Virus record (IMG/VR): IMGVR_UViG_3300043331_000681
Coordinates: 1-49,288 of that record
DNA: 49,288 nt
Origin: a virus
Direction: 5' to 3' (one strand)
Shown: in pieces, positions 38,281 through 45,543 of the stretch
Position numbering within the stretch: the first letter of the stretch is position 1
Layout: the number at the start of each line of letters is the position of its first letter
The notes under the pieces: generated by a model
Told to the model about the DNA's origin: nothing
The model's database searches: none
The model's input: the letters and a program-made list of their open reading frames with translations, nothing else
Program-made: the position numbers and the translations under genes

Positions 38281-38477
38281 CGGGTCACCTCCAGCCCCAC
38301 CTCCCGCAACGTCCCCCGATAGCTGTCCGCCCGGCCGCCCAGCTCCACATACCGCGTCGCCTGGTCACGGCCACCCAGCGCCCCGACCAAGTCAGCGAAC
38401 GGCTCAGCCTCATGCACCGTCACCAGGTCACCGTAGCTGTCGTCCTCGCGCCAGTGGTAGGAGTAGATCGCGCTCAC
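38277..38477 (-). CDS. Hypothetical protein, 66 residues
   Basis: GTG start. YSYHWREDDSYGDLVTVHEA and ALGGRDQATRYVELGGRADS. It is a short alpha/beta protein. Function unknown. Confidence 0.55.
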   Translation of the reverse strand: MSAIYSYHWREDDSYGDLVTVHEAEPFADLVGALGGRDQATRYVELGGRADSYRGTLREVGLEVTR

Positions 38478-39085
38478 GCGGACACCTCCAGCAGATCGAG
38501 CTGCGCCGGCGACGCGGGCACCTCGGGAACATGGAACGCGCAGTCAGGCCGCGGCATGCCGTGATGCCGGCCAGGGCAGTCACGAGCGACCTGACGATCC
38601 TCACGGTCGACGACATGGCCGGCGATGTACGCCCGAGTCTCCGCCTCCAGCTCATCCATCGCCGCACCATGCAACGCCTCATAGTGCGCCAGCTCCGACG
38701 CTAGGCCCGGCTGCTCCAACGACGGGAACGCCCGACGAAACGACCGCAGATACAAACCGCACGCCGCGCCATGCATCGGCGTCACCTGCGACACCTCCAT
38801 CAGCGCAACACACACCTCCGCCAGCGTCCCAGCCCGCAACTCCGCCGGGCCCGCACCCTCCGCGACACGGCCCAGCAGCTCCCGCGCATGCGACCGCACA
38901 ACCGGCTCGACCAGAGGCATGCTCACGGTCGGCCGGCACAAGCTGAACGAGTGGTAGAACGCATCGGCCAGCTCCGGCCGACGCCGGCCAGCCTTCGCCA
39001 GCTCATCCTCGACCCACTCCATAGCCTCGAAGATGCCAGCCAGCGACTGCGCCAGGTCGTCGTACTGCTTCGCCAAGTCCTGCAT
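38474..39085 (-). CDS. Hypothetical helical protein, 203 residues
   Basis: ATG preceded by GGGAGG in a repeated leader. Mainly helical (DLAQSLAGIFEAMEWVEDEL; ELAHYEALHGAAMDELEAET), with a His/Cys cluster near the end (RDCPGRHHGMPRPDCAFHV). Function unknown. Confidence 0.6.
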   Translation of the reverse strand: MQDLAKQYDDLAQSLAGIFEAMEWVEDELAKAGRRRPELADAFYHSFSLCRPTVSMPLVEPVVRSHARELLGRVAEGAGPAELRAGTLAEVCVALMEVSQVTPMHGAACGLYLRSFRRAFPSLEQPGLASELAHYEALHGAAMDELEAETRAYIAGHVVDREDRQVARDCPGRHHGMPRPDCAFHVPEVPASPAQLDLLEVSA

Positions 39086-39105
39086 GTGGGAACCTCCCTG
39101 CTAGA
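39084..39105 (-). repeat. Repeated leader, copy 1
   Basis: The 22 bases (on the + strand ATGTGGGAACCTCCCTGCTAGA) recur exactly at 39606-39627, each carrying the RBS of the gene to its left. Confidence 0.75.
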
Positions 39106-39118
39106 GAAAGAGAAGCGG

Positions 39119-39604
39119 TCAGCCGGCCAGCCACGTCCGGTCGGCGAGCTGCTCACGCAACAACGGATACAGGCGCGCATCCAGCGGACGCACGCAGCCG
39201 GCGAAGACCTGGGCGAGGTTCGCGTCCGACGCCGGCCACGGCCCGTCGGTCCGGTCCTCGTGCTCCGTCTCCGCGATCCAGCGGGCAGCGAACGCACGGG
39301 CCCGCCTGATGTCCTGCCAGCGTGCGACCCGGTAGTCAGTCCGCACCGTCGCACCATCGGCCGGCGAGTACAGGCACAGGCAGCCGGCCGCCGTGACCAG
39401 GTGAACGACCCCCAGCCGGCTAGGTCCTTGGATGTCCTGGACGACAGCCCAGACACCACGCACGCGGACCAGATGGCCAACCTCGACCCGGTCACGAGGG
39501 TAGAAGTCGGAGGTGACGAACCCTCCGGTAGGACTGGCGTGCTGCCAGTCCAGGTCGAGCGACGCCTGGCCAGCCGCCAGGTCACGCACGGGGATGATAA
39601 GCAT
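39119..39604 (-). CDS. Hypothetical protein, 161 residues
   Basis: Start at 39604 next to the second repeated leader. Strand-rich N-terminal half (IIPVRDLAAGQASLDLDWQH; HLVRVRGVWAVVQDIQGPS), helical C-terminal half (ARAFAARWIAETEHEDRTD). No family recognised. Confidence 0.6.
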   Translation of the reverse strand: MLIIPVRDLAAGQASLDLDWQHASPTGGFVTSDFYPRDRVEVGHLVRVRGVWAVVQDIQGPSRLGVVHLVTAAGCLCLYSPADGATVRTDYRVARWQDIRRARAFAARWIAETEHEDRTDGPWPASDANLAQVFAGCVRPLDARLYPLLREQLADRTWLAG

Positions 39605-39605
39605 G

Positions 39606-39627
39606 ATGTGGGAACCTCCCTGCTAGA
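39606..39627 (-). repeat. Repeated leader, copy 2
   Basis: Exact copy of 39084-39105. Just to its right are GATGCATGCAACCATGCAATG-like repeats that may be regulatory. Confidence 0.75.
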
Positions 39628-39673
39628 CGATGCATGCAACCATGCAATGCGCGGGTGACCTCATGAACAACGC

Positions 39674-40573
39674 TCACCCCTGCAAACCGATCTGCACCCA
39701 CGCGCCAACCATCGCGGCAACCGTCATCACCCGCGCGACGTTCGCCGCGGTCCTGATCCAGTAGCGCCTCCCTCCTGCTGCCTGCTGAACGTCGACCCGT
39801 TGATACCGGCCGCGTCGTACGCTGCTGCTGCTGGCACGCCTGCCTGCTTCGCCTCTCGCACCAGTCGGTTCCGCTCCTTGATCGAATCCCGCCAGCGGCG
39901 CTCGTTCTCCTCCACCGTCAAGCGGAATCGGCGCAAGCGGTCTAGGTGCTGGTCGGTGGTCATCGGCTAGCCTTCCTCTGGTAGGGGTGCTTCGGTCACG
40001 GTCCCGGCCCATGCCTTCGAGTGGTAGGCGCGTGGCACCGTCACGGGTAGGGCCTGCTGCTGGCCGCGTAGGCTCTCGAACGACGGGCCCGGGGTACGGG
40101 GCGGGCCGGACTCGACCACGTTCCCGTCCAGGTCCATCTGCCCAGAGCCCGGGCTGGTGTCCGCTGGCGGTGAGGTGGGCGGCTGGTCGGACGACCATCC
40201 GCACAGTCCGCATCTGGCGAGCAGGGCGGGGTGTGGGAACCCGTGTAGCGGGCAGAGCGCCATTGCTTGGCTCCTCTCTTATGGTGATGGTCCGAGCGGC
40301 GACTGCGGCGGCCGGCGCCAGCTCGACGGGCTCGGGCTCCAGCTCGTCGTCTCCGAGCTGGCCTAGCTCTGCTTCGACCATGGCCAGGTATGCGTCGTGC
40401 TCGCCGGCGCGTGGCGACCATGCGGCGTCGGTCTGGTAGTCGAGCGAGCACTCGTGCTCTTCCCACTCCTGGTGGTACTCGCGCTCGTTGGCTTGGTAGT
40501 CGTCGTGTCCGTCGGCCCGCGACCGGATGAACCGGCCACAGCCGGCGCACCTGGTCGCTGGGCTGTTGGCCAT
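39674..40573 (-). CDS. Zinc-ribbon protein; 3' extent uncertain
   Basis: The open frame is 299 residues from ATG 40573, next to the previous stop. The first about 105 residues look genuine: CAGCGRFIRSRADGHDDYQA, EYHQEWEEHECSLDYQT and an acidic helix. From about 40263 the frame becomes Arg/Pro/Gly-rich and overlaps two better genes (39967-40263 and 39727-39963), so the natural protein may be shorter or disrupted. A short ATGA-coupled frame in the last 54 bases ends MVGAWVQIGLQG. Function unknown. Confidence 0.4.
   Translation of the reverse strand: MANSPATRCAGCGRFIRSRADGHDDYQANEREYHQEWEEHECSLDYQTDAAWSPRAGEHDAYLAMVEAELGQLGDDELEPEPVELAPAAAVAARTITIREEPSNGALPATRVPTPRPARQMRTVRMVVRPAAHLTASGHQPGLWADGPGRERGRVRPAPYPGPVVREPTRPAAGPTRDGATRLPLEGMGRDRDRSTPTRGRLADDHRPAPRPLAPIPLDGGGERAPLAGFDQGAEPTGARGEAGRRASSSSVRRGRYQRVDVQQAAGGRRYWIRTAANVARVMTVAAMVGAWVQIGLQG
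39727..39963 (-). CDS. Putative helix-turn-helix protein, 78 residues
   Basis: RBS AGAGGAAGG. The core NRLVREAKQAGVPAAAAYDA then AGINGSTFSRQQEG resembles a sigma-4/HTH-like unit of small phage regulators. Coupled in a run of small leftward genes. Confidence 0.6.
   Translation of the reverse strand: MTTDQHLDRLRRFRLTVEENERRWRDSIKERNRLVREAKQAGVPAAAAYDAAGINGSTFSRQQEGGATGSGPRRTSRG
39967..40263 (-). CDS. Zinc-ribbon protein, 98 residues
   Basis: RBS GAGAGGAG. N-terminal CPLHGFPHPALLARCGLCGW is a clear C-x2-H...C-x2-C site; the rest is Pro/Ser-rich. Function unknown. Confidence 0.65.
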   Translation of the reverse strand: MALCPLHGFPHPALLARCGLCGWSSDQPPTSPPADTSPGSGQMDLDGNVVESGPPRTPGPSFESLRGQQQALPVTVPRAYHSKAWAGTVTEAPLPEEG

Positions 40574-40576
40574 TGG

Positions 40577-40828
40577 TCAGTCGGTGGCCGGATCGATGGC
40601 CATGACTTCGGCCCCGGTCGGTGGCTGCTGGCCGTTGGGGTGGCGGTAGTCGTTGTCGACCTGACGCCACGCGCCACGGTCGTACTCGTACCGCGCTGCT
40701 GGATCCAGCTCGCACGTGACTCGGCTGTCCTCGGTGGGAGCTGGACACGTCTGGTCGTAGTCGGCGCCGTCGCAAGTGGCAACGGCGAGCAGCAGGAGGC
40801 CTGCTGCGAGGTAACGGCGGTAGGTCAT
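40577..40828 (-). CDS. Putative secreted or lipoprotein, 83 residues
   Basis: Signal-like N-terminus (RRYLAAGLLLLAVATC) with a near-lipobox Cys (AVATC; the -1 Thr is unusual). The rest is acidic with two further Cys. A surface lipoprotein on a carried phage could alter host superinfection. First gene of this cluster, preceded by a start-associated leader. Confidence 0.55.
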   Translation of the reverse strand: MTYRRYLAAGLLLLAVATCDGADYDQTCPAPTEDSRVTCELDPAARYEYDRGAWRQVDNDYRHPNGQQPPTGAEVMAIDPATD

Positions 40829-40848
40829 ATGCCCTCCTGGGCTGCTAG
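40829..40848 (-). promoter_or_regulatory. Start-associated leader
   Basis: CTAGCAGCCCAGGAGGGCAT on the - strand, the clearest example of the repeated leader, directly before ATG 40828. Confidence 0.65.
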
Positions 40849-40860
40849 GTAGTTGAGCAT

Positions 40861-40906
40861 CGCTCGATCTATGAGCACCCTTTCATGGATGCATGCTCTC
40901 TGTCAA
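40861..40906 (-). promoter_or_regulatory. Leftward promoter with operator-like dyad
   Basis: Perfect TTGACA (-35, 40906-40901), 18-base spacer and AAGGGT (-10, 40882-40877) on the - strand. A dyad (40861-40877; on the - strand TGCTC-N7-GAGCG) overlaps the end of the -10, as expected for a repressed promoter. Confidence 0.6.
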
Positions 40907-41360
40907 GCATGGATGTATGGAGGGAGGTAAGTAGTTCTACGCATCCATGCATGGCAGGGCAGGGGGAGCAGGGCAGGGCAGGGCAGGCAGGGCAGGGCAG
41001 GCTAGGGCAGGCAGCTCGGGAACGAGCAGATGCGTACCAAGCTTCCGCGCAGGGGCCCATGGGGCCCCCCGGCCACAGGTAGCAGGACCCTCTGGGCTAA
41101 TTCGGTTATTCTCCGCTTTCGCCTTGCCGCTAAGGCTGTGACCTGGGGAGGTCACGGAACGGTTGCGATGCTCGACCTGCGAGTGTCGTATTCGGTCGTA
41201 CGGCGCGTCTGGAGTGTTCTGCTGATGGTGTGGGTGGGTGGCTGGTGGCATTGTCGCTGGGTGTCACGCGGGGTCGGGCTGGTCGTGTGTTGCTCCTGGC
41301 CCCCCGGGGGGATGCATCTTGACCCTCGATCCCGCGTGGCTTGCCATCCACTCGCGGGGC
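40907..41360. other. Noncoding region ahead of the late genes, packaging-site candidate
   Basis: About 450 bp with no credible gene. It holds CATGGATG-type repeats (40884-40955), the GGGCA tract, a GTGACC/GGTCAC hairpin (41138-41155) and a 12-bp perfect palindrome CCCCCCGGGGGG (41300-41311). Lying upstream of the terminase genes, it could contain cos/pac, but I cannot identify a cut site. Confidence 0.45.
40953..41014. repeat. GGGCA pentanucleotide repeat tract
   Basis: At least seven GGGCA units with variants in about 60 bases. The G-rich strand is the + strand and could fold into G-quadruplex-like structure. Located about 0.8 kb before the small terminase-like gene. Confidence 0.85.
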
Positions 41361-41389
41361 TTGCAGCGCTCGATAGTCGGTCGTAGGGT
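41361..41389 (+). promoter_or_regulatory. Candidate late promoter with operator in its spacer
   Basis: TTGCAG (41361-41366), 17-base spacer, TAGGGT (41384-41389), 7 bases before the ATG at 41397. The spacer CGCTCGATAGTCGGTCG shares 12 bases (GCTCGATAGTCG) with the dyad at 34816 and would place the repressor exactly between -35 and -10. The transcript would be nearly leaderless. Confidence 0.6.
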
Positions 41390-41396
41390 TGCTGGC

Positions 41397-41663
41397 ATGG
41401 ATGCTACGGGCCAGGTAGTGGTGTTGTTCTGGGTCACGGTTGTGGCGGTGGGCGCTGGGGCGTTCGCGTCGGGGCTGCTGGTGTATCACTCGTGCTTGGG
41501 CTGGTTCATTAGTCGTGCCAGCAAGCAGCATCTGGAGAATGCGGTGGAGGATGCGGAGCGTCATATGGTGCGGCGCGCTCGCCGGCGGCATGAGGGGGAG
41601 CGTCGGCGGCGGGTGTTGCGGCAGGCGAGGGTGCGGCCGGCGGGTCGTCATCTGGCTCCGTAG
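41397..41663 (+). CDS. Membrane protein, 88 residues
   Basis: Short N-terminus, one or two hydrophobic segments (VVVLFWVTVVAVGAGAFASG, LLVYHSCLGWF) and a strongly basic C-terminus (RRARRRHEGERRRRVLRQAR). Followed by a strong terminator, so it forms its own unit. Possible immunity or exclusion function; unknown. Confidence 0.6.
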   Translation: MDATGQVVVLFWVTVVAVGAGAFASGLLVYHSCLGWFISRASKQHLENAVEDAERHMVRRARRRHEGERRRRVLRQARVRPAGRHLAP

Positions 41664-41697
41664 GGTAGGGTGGGTGGCGTAAGGGGAGTAGGGCCAC

Positions 41698-41731
41698 AAG
41701 GGACCGGTACTCGACAGGGCGCCGGTCCCTT
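41698..41731 (+). terminator. Terminator between membrane gene and terminase genes
   Basis: Perfect 10-bp stem (AAGGGACCGG / CCGGTCCCTT) with 14-base loop, followed by a short T-containing sequence. Transcription of the terminase genes must start downstream or read through. Confidence 0.75.
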
Positions 41732-41820
41732 GCGCTTTGGGTGGGTGTGTTGACGAACTGCTCGTCTTGAACGCACTATTCAGGGGTCGAGCACCCTTCG
41801 TGATTCGAGGACCGCCCCCT

Positions 41821-42177
41821 GTGAGGTCGAACGAGATCCTGTCCGGTATAGCGGGGGCGAGGCGTTGCCGGGCACGGTCCAAGCGGAGCGGGCAGCAATG
41901 TAAGCGGTATCCGATCCCTGGTGGGCTGGTGTGCAACATCCATGGTGGGCTGGCGCCGCAGGTTCAGCGGAAGGCGGCTGAGCGGCTCCGGGACGCGGCG
42001 GATACCGCGGCGGCGAGGTTGGTGGAGCTGGTCGGCAGCCCGGATGAGCAGATCGCCGTGCGGGCGGTGCAGCTGCTGCTGGACCGGACCGGCCATGGGC
42101 CGACGGGGACGCAGGTGAACGTGGACGGCGGCAAGGTCCGCTACGAGATCCCCGGCGTCGACCTGGAGGCGCTCTAA
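41821..42177 (+). CDS. Small terminase-like protein
   Basis: 118 residues from a GTG at 41821 (an earlier GTG at 41737 is in frame). RCRARSKRSGQQCKRYPI, CNIHGG and QVQRKAAERLRDAAD form the Cys/His-HGG start and helical DNA-binding region seen in small actinophage terminase-like proteins. A C-terminal strand (GKVRYEIPGVDLEAL) may contact the large subunit. Immediately before the large terminase cluster. Confidence 0.7.
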   Translation: MRSNEILSGIAGARRCRARSKRSGQQCKRYPIPGGLVCNIHGGLAPQVQRKAAERLRDAADTAAARLVELVGSPDEQIAVRAVQLLLDRTGHGPTGTQVNVDGGKVRYEIPGVDLEAL

Positions 42178-42365
42178 TGGCAGGCGGCGCTGCTGTGACC
42201 GGCGAGCGTTGCACCCTCCATTCTTTCGCTGATTGCCCGTTGTGCTGGCGGCTGGAGCAGGAGCGCTTGCTGTTTCGGGAGGGAGAGCTGCTCCAGGGGC
42301 GACTTCTCCGTCAGGTGCTGTCGATGCCGCAGCGAGAGGGCAACCTGTGGGCGGGGTCGCTCTGA
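42177..42365 (+). CDS. Small Cys protein, 62 residues
   Basis: Starts in the previous stop (TAATG). CTLHSFADCPLCWRLEQER has a C-x2-C site, then helices. Function unknown. Confidence 0.55.
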   Translation: MAGGAAVTGERCTLHSFADCPLCWRLEQERLLFREGELLQGRLLRQVLSMPQREGNLWAGSL

Positions 42366-42469
42366 TGCTGACCCTTGGTCTGCTGCTCATCTTCCTCGGG
42401 ATGGTCGGGGCCGCTGGTGTGGTGGTCACGCTGGTCCTGGTCGCGCTGGTGAAGGCGGCGTCCCGGTGA
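42365..42469 (+). CDS. 34-residue membrane peptide
   Basis: TGATG coupling upstream and GTGA downstream. One hydrophobic helix (LGLLLIFLGMVGAAGVVVTL). Function unknown. Confidence 0.5.
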   Translation: MLTLGLLLIFLGMVGAAGVVVTLVLVALVKAASR

Positions 42470-42708
42470 CCACCCTGAGCGAGGAGTACATCGCTGGGGC
42501 GACCGCCGAGGCTGAGGCCCGCAACGAGGGGCTGAGCAAAGCGGCCCGGTCGGTCCGTGACTGCGCTGAAGGTCTCGCCCGCCTACCCGGTTTCGCTGAT
42601 GCCGATGAGGAGGAGCTGGTGGAGGCGCTCGCCCGCATCTTCCTCAGTCGCCGGGTCCGCTGGCGGCTGGCGTGGCGGAGCCTGCGCAAGCTGAGGAGTC
42701 GCTGGTGA
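42466..42708 (+). CDS. Hypothetical helical protein, 80 residues
   Basis: Helical, acidic N-terminal part (EEYIAGATAEAEARNEGLSK) and a basic, Trp-rich end (RRVRWRLAWRSLRKLRSRW). GTG start; coupled to terminase by GTGA. It may assist packaging. Function unknown. Confidence 0.55.
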   Translation: MTTLSEEYIAGATAEAEARNEGLSKAARSVRDCAEGLARLPGFADADEEELVEALARIFLSRRVRWRLAWRSLRKLRSRW

Positions 42709-44003
42709 CGGTGCTGGCGGAACCTCGGGCTGTCCACCGGTTCACCCCGCGTGGGGCGTGCGCGGAGCTGTGGGCCCACCGCGACGACGAGGTCCTGGTC
42801 GCCGGCCCCGCCGGCACCGGCAAATCCCGCTCGTGCCTGGAGAAGCTCCACCTGGCCGCGCTGAAGTACCCGGGGATGCGTGGGCTGATGGTCCGCAAAA
42901 CCCAGGTGTCGCTCTCCTCGGCAGCGCTGGTGACCTGGCGGCAGTTCGTCATCCCCGAAGCCGAGCAGGCCGGCGTCGTCTCGTTCTACGGCGGGAGCGC
43001 GCAGGAGCCACCCCAGTACCGCTACGCCAACGGTTCGCGGGTCGTGGTGGGTGGCATGGACAAGGCGACCAAGGTCATGTCGACCGAGTACGACATGATC
43101 TACGTCCAGGAAGCCGTCGAGCTGGATGAGGAGGACTGGGAGGCCCTCACGACCCGTCTGCGGAACGGGCGGATGCCGTACCAGCAGCTCATCGCCGACT
43201 GCAACCCGGACGTGCCGACCCATTGGCTCAAGGCCCGCTGTGAGCGCGGCGTGTGCGTCGAGCTGCAATCGAAGCACACCGACAACCCGGTCTTGTTCGG
43301 TGACGACGGGAAGGTCACCGACTTCGGCGCCCGCTACATCGCCAAGCTGGAGGCGCTGACCGGGGTCCGCTACCAGCGGCTCTATCTGGGCCGGTGGGTC
43401 GCTGCCGAAGGTGTCATCTACGAGCATTTCGACACGGCCATCCACGTGATCGAGCCGTTCGAGATCCCGCTGGAGTGGACCCGGTGGATCACCGTCGACT
43501 TCGGTTATGTCCACCCGTTCGTGATGCAGTGGTGGGCGGAGAACCCGGACGGGAAGCTGTTCCTGTACCGGGAGCTGTACCGCACCCACCGCCTCGTCGC
43601 CGACCATGCCGCCGATGCCAAGCTGTTCATGGCCGGCGAGCCCAGGCCGCGGGCGGTCCTGTGCGACCACGACGCCGAGGACCGCGCCACCCTGGAGCAG
43701 GCCCTTGGGATTGGCACCCAGCCGGCGGTCAAGAAGGTCCTGGAGGGCATCGACGCCGTCAACACCCGCCTCCGTGACCGGCGGCTGTTTCTGTTCAGAG
43801 ACGCCCGCGTCTACCGCGACCCGGAGCTGGACGACCGGCACAAGCCCACCTGCACCGCTGAGGAGATCCCCGGCTATGTGTGGGCGGACCACAAATCGAA
43901 GGATCAGCCCGTCAAGGAGGACGACGATGGCTGCGATGCACTCAGGTATATGGTAGCGCAGCGTGACCTCGGCGGGCGTCCGAGGGTGAGGTGGATGGCA
44001 TGA
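42705..44003 (+). CDS. terL: Terminase large subunit
   Basis: 432 residues from GTG 42705, overlapping the previous stop. The ATPase has Walker A VAGPAGTGKS and Walker B/catalytic Glu in MIYVQEAVELDEEDWEALTT. The RNase H-like nuclease starts WITVDFGYVHPFVMQWW, followed by ADHKSKDQPVKEDDDGCDAL with the last Asp pair. It packages DNA through the portal and cuts genome ends. Confidence 0.93.
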   Translation: MTVLAEPRAVHRFTPRGACAELWAHRDDEVLVAGPAGTGKSRSCLEKLHLAALKYPGMRGLMVRKTQVSLSSAALVTWRQFVIPEAEQAGVVSFYGGSAQEPPQYRYANGSRVVVGGMDKATKVMSTEYDMIYVQEAVELDEEDWEALTTRLRNGRMPYQQLIADCNPDVPTHWLKARCERGVCVELQSKHTDNPVLFGDDGKVTDFGARYIAKLEALTGVRYQRLYLGRWVAAEGVIYEHFDTAIHVIEPFEIPLEWTRWITVDFGYVHPFVMQWWAENPDGKLFLYRELYRTHRLVADHAADAKLFMAGEPRPRAVLCDHDAEDRATLEQALGIGTQPAVKKVLEGIDAVNTRLRDRRLFLFRDARVYRDPELDDRHKPTCTAEEIPGYVWADHKSKDQPVKEDDDGCDALRYMVAQRDLGGRPRVRWMA

Positions 44004-44005
44004 CC

Positions 44006-44485
44006 TCACCGGCCGCGCTTGTTGCGCTCCTGTTCGCTGCGTGTCGCCCATCGGCAGTTGCCCGGCTCGTAGGGCCCATCGTTGTTGATCCGGTCCAGCG
44101 AGTGCTGCGCGCTTGGACGCGGGCCCATGTCGGCCAGGAACGCCTCGAAGCTGGCCCATCGCTCGCAGACCGTGATGCCTCGGCCGCCATAGCTGGGAAA
44201 GCGTTGGCTGTCCGGGTTCAGGCACCGCTGACGCATGCTGCCCCAGGCTCGATACTCGGCGGTCCGGTGTCGGCCGCTTTGCCCGTGGCGGGTGTTCGAC
44301 CGTCGGCGCCGCTCGATGGTCTCAGGCCGCCAGCGCCAGCCACGGAACGCCGCGCTGATCTTCGCTCGTGCTTCGGCCGTGACCTCGTGCCCCATCTTCG
44401 CCGCGCTGATCTTCGCTCGCGTCTCGGCCGATCGAGGCTGGCTGACGTGCCGGTTGCAGGTGCATCCGGGCTGGCACTTCGCCAC
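44006..44485 (-). CDS. HNH homing endonuclease, antisense next to terminase
   Basis: 159 residues on the opposite strand in the only gap between terminase and the downstream genes. N-terminal CTCNRH-type Cys/His, two NUMOD-like repeats ([30 protein letters not shown]), then [20 protein letters not shown] and the end block [20 protein letters not shown]. This is a well-known phage homing-endonuclease family. Orientation against all neighbours suggests insertion. Confidence 0.85.
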   Translation of the reverse strand: MAKCQPGCTCNRHVSQPRSAETRAKISAAKMGHEVTAEARAKISAAFRGWRWRPETIERRRRSNTRHGQSGRHRTAEYRAWGSMRQRCLNPDSQRFPSYGGRGITVCERWASFEAFLADMGPRPSAQHSLDRINNDGPYEPGNCRWATRSEQERNKRGR

Positions 44486-44544
44486 CGTTCCGCCTTTCTG
44501 AGCAGGGACGTTGTACTCCCTACGCTATCACGTTGGAGGACGCG

Positions 44545-44898
44545 ATGAGCGAAACCGATCACACGAGTCCATTCGACTTCTGGGCTGTTGTCGAGCTGTT
44601 CGGCCGGGTCCGCCTTGGCGGCAAAGCCGTCGAGGAGACCCATCTTGGCCAGGCGATGCTCCGCCTCGACATTCCCGGCCCGGACGGGGAGATGCGGACC
44701 CGCTGGTTCGGTGGCGGCGCGATCTACAGCGTCTCCCCCTGCTCGGAGGAGTTGGCCCGCATGGTCGCCGCCGGCGTCGACCCGGCCCCGGTGAAGCGGT
44801 GGGAGCTGCCCGCCCCGCCTCGGTCGGCCGCAGAGCGCGAGGAGTTGGGCGAACTGGACGACGAAGACATCGACCTCTACCCGGGACCGGTGCGATGA
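44545..44898 (+). CDS. Hypothetical protein, 117 residues
   Basis: ATG with RBS TTGGAGGA. FDFWAVVELFGRVRLGGKAV, HLGQAMLRLDIPGPDGEMRT and IYSVSPCSEELARMVAAGVD indicate a small beta-barrel-like fold common in phages of this type. The C-terminus is acidic. Function unknown. Confidence 0.65.
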   Translation: MSETDHTSPFDFWAVVELFGRVRLGGKAVEETHLGQAMLRLDIPGPDGEMRTRWFGGGAIYSVSPCSEELARMVAAGVDPAPVKRWELPAPPRSAAEREELGELDDEDIDLYPGPVR

Positions 44899-45119
44899 CC
44901 GAGACGTCGATGAATCTGGTTGACCGGCACCCGGCAACCCAGCAGATCGCCCGCTTCTTCGAGTTCGGTCATCTGGCGGAGCCGCAGCGGTCCGTGTCGG
45001 GCTCCTGCTACCTGCTTGCTGAGCGGATGATCGGCGCGCTGCCCGATGGGCCCGAGCTGACCACCGGCCTTCGCAAGCTCCTGGAAGCCAAAGACTGCTT
45101 CGTGAGGGCGTCGCTGTGA
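44895..45119 (+). CDS. Acb2/Tad1-hairpin family protein (putative anti-CBASS/anti-Thoeris sponge)
   Basis: 74 residues in an ATGA overlap. The pattern HPATQQIARFFEFGHLAEPQ, then CYLLAERMIGALPDGPELTT and RKLLEAKDCFVRASL is characteristic of the Acb2/Tad1 hairpin domain of actinophages. Characterised relatives bind cyclic oligonucleotide signals and so block CBASS or Thoeris immunity. Activity here is inferred from family membership. Confidence 0.7.
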   Translation: MTETSMNLVDRHPATQQIARFFEFGHLAEPQRSVSGSCYLLAERMIGALPDGPELTTGLRKLLEAKDCFVRASL

Positions 45120-45271
45120 TCCCGCTCCTCGGCATCTGTTGTGAGTACCACTCGACGACTTGTGAGCCGTTAGGCGAGCTGTGCTGTCCCGACTGTTCGG
45201 AAGTGAACCACCCGGAGCATCCGCCGGCTGCGCGCTGCGTCTTCGACCTCCAGAGGGAGCTATCCCGATGA
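45116..45271 (+). CDS. Cys-rich small protein, 51 residues
   Basis: GTG start in a GTGA overlap; ends ATGA into the next start. ICCEYHSTTCEPLGELCCPD and CSEVNHPEHPPAARCVFDL give many Cys/His for metal binding. Function unknown. Confidence 0.55.
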   Translation: MIPLLGICCEYHSTTCEPLGELCCPDCSEVNHPEHPPAARCVFDLQRELSR

Positions 45272-45543
45272 CCACGATGCAGACGTTCACCGACGAGCTG
45301 GCGAGGCTGCGCGCCCGACCGGCACGCGCCGCCCGCCGGCCGCTGCTGGCCACCCTCGCCGTACTCGCCGCGAGGGTGGTCGCAGCGGTTCCTCGCGCCA
45401 GGACGGCGCTGCTGTCGGTGGCTGGCTTCGGGTGCCTGACGGCGGCAGCGTGGTCGATAGCCGTCCCCGCCGGCCTCGCCGCCGCTGGTGTGTCGCTGCT
45501 GGTGCTGGAGTACCTCGCCGACGACGGAGGCCGACGCCGGTGA
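45268..45543 (+). CDS. Two-helix membrane protein, 91 residues
   Basis: Basic N-terminus, then hydrophobic helices (PLLATLAVLAARVVAAVP; LSVAGFGCLTAAAWSIAVPA and AGLAAAGVSLLVLEYLA). Coupled to the portal gene. Such proteins are frequent before actinophage portals. Function unknown. Confidence 0.6.
   Translation: MTTMQTFTDELARLRARPARAARRPLLATLAVLAARVVAAVPRARTALLSVAGFGCLTAAAWSIAVPAGLAAAGVSLLVLEYLADDGGRRR

Noticed and set aside
37535-38704. Reading 37535 onward as a protein gene following the RepA-like ATPase
   Set aside because: The translation is Arg/Pro/Ser-rich and consists of the CCCGCGAC repeats, and it covers several well-coupled leftward genes.
40953-41014. GGGCA tract as a CRISPR array
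   Set aside because: Unit length is 5 bases with no spacers; it is a simple repeat.
42426-44225. 599-codon - strand open frame opposite terminase
   Set aside because: Shadow of the terminase gene; no domain motif and no ribosome binding site.
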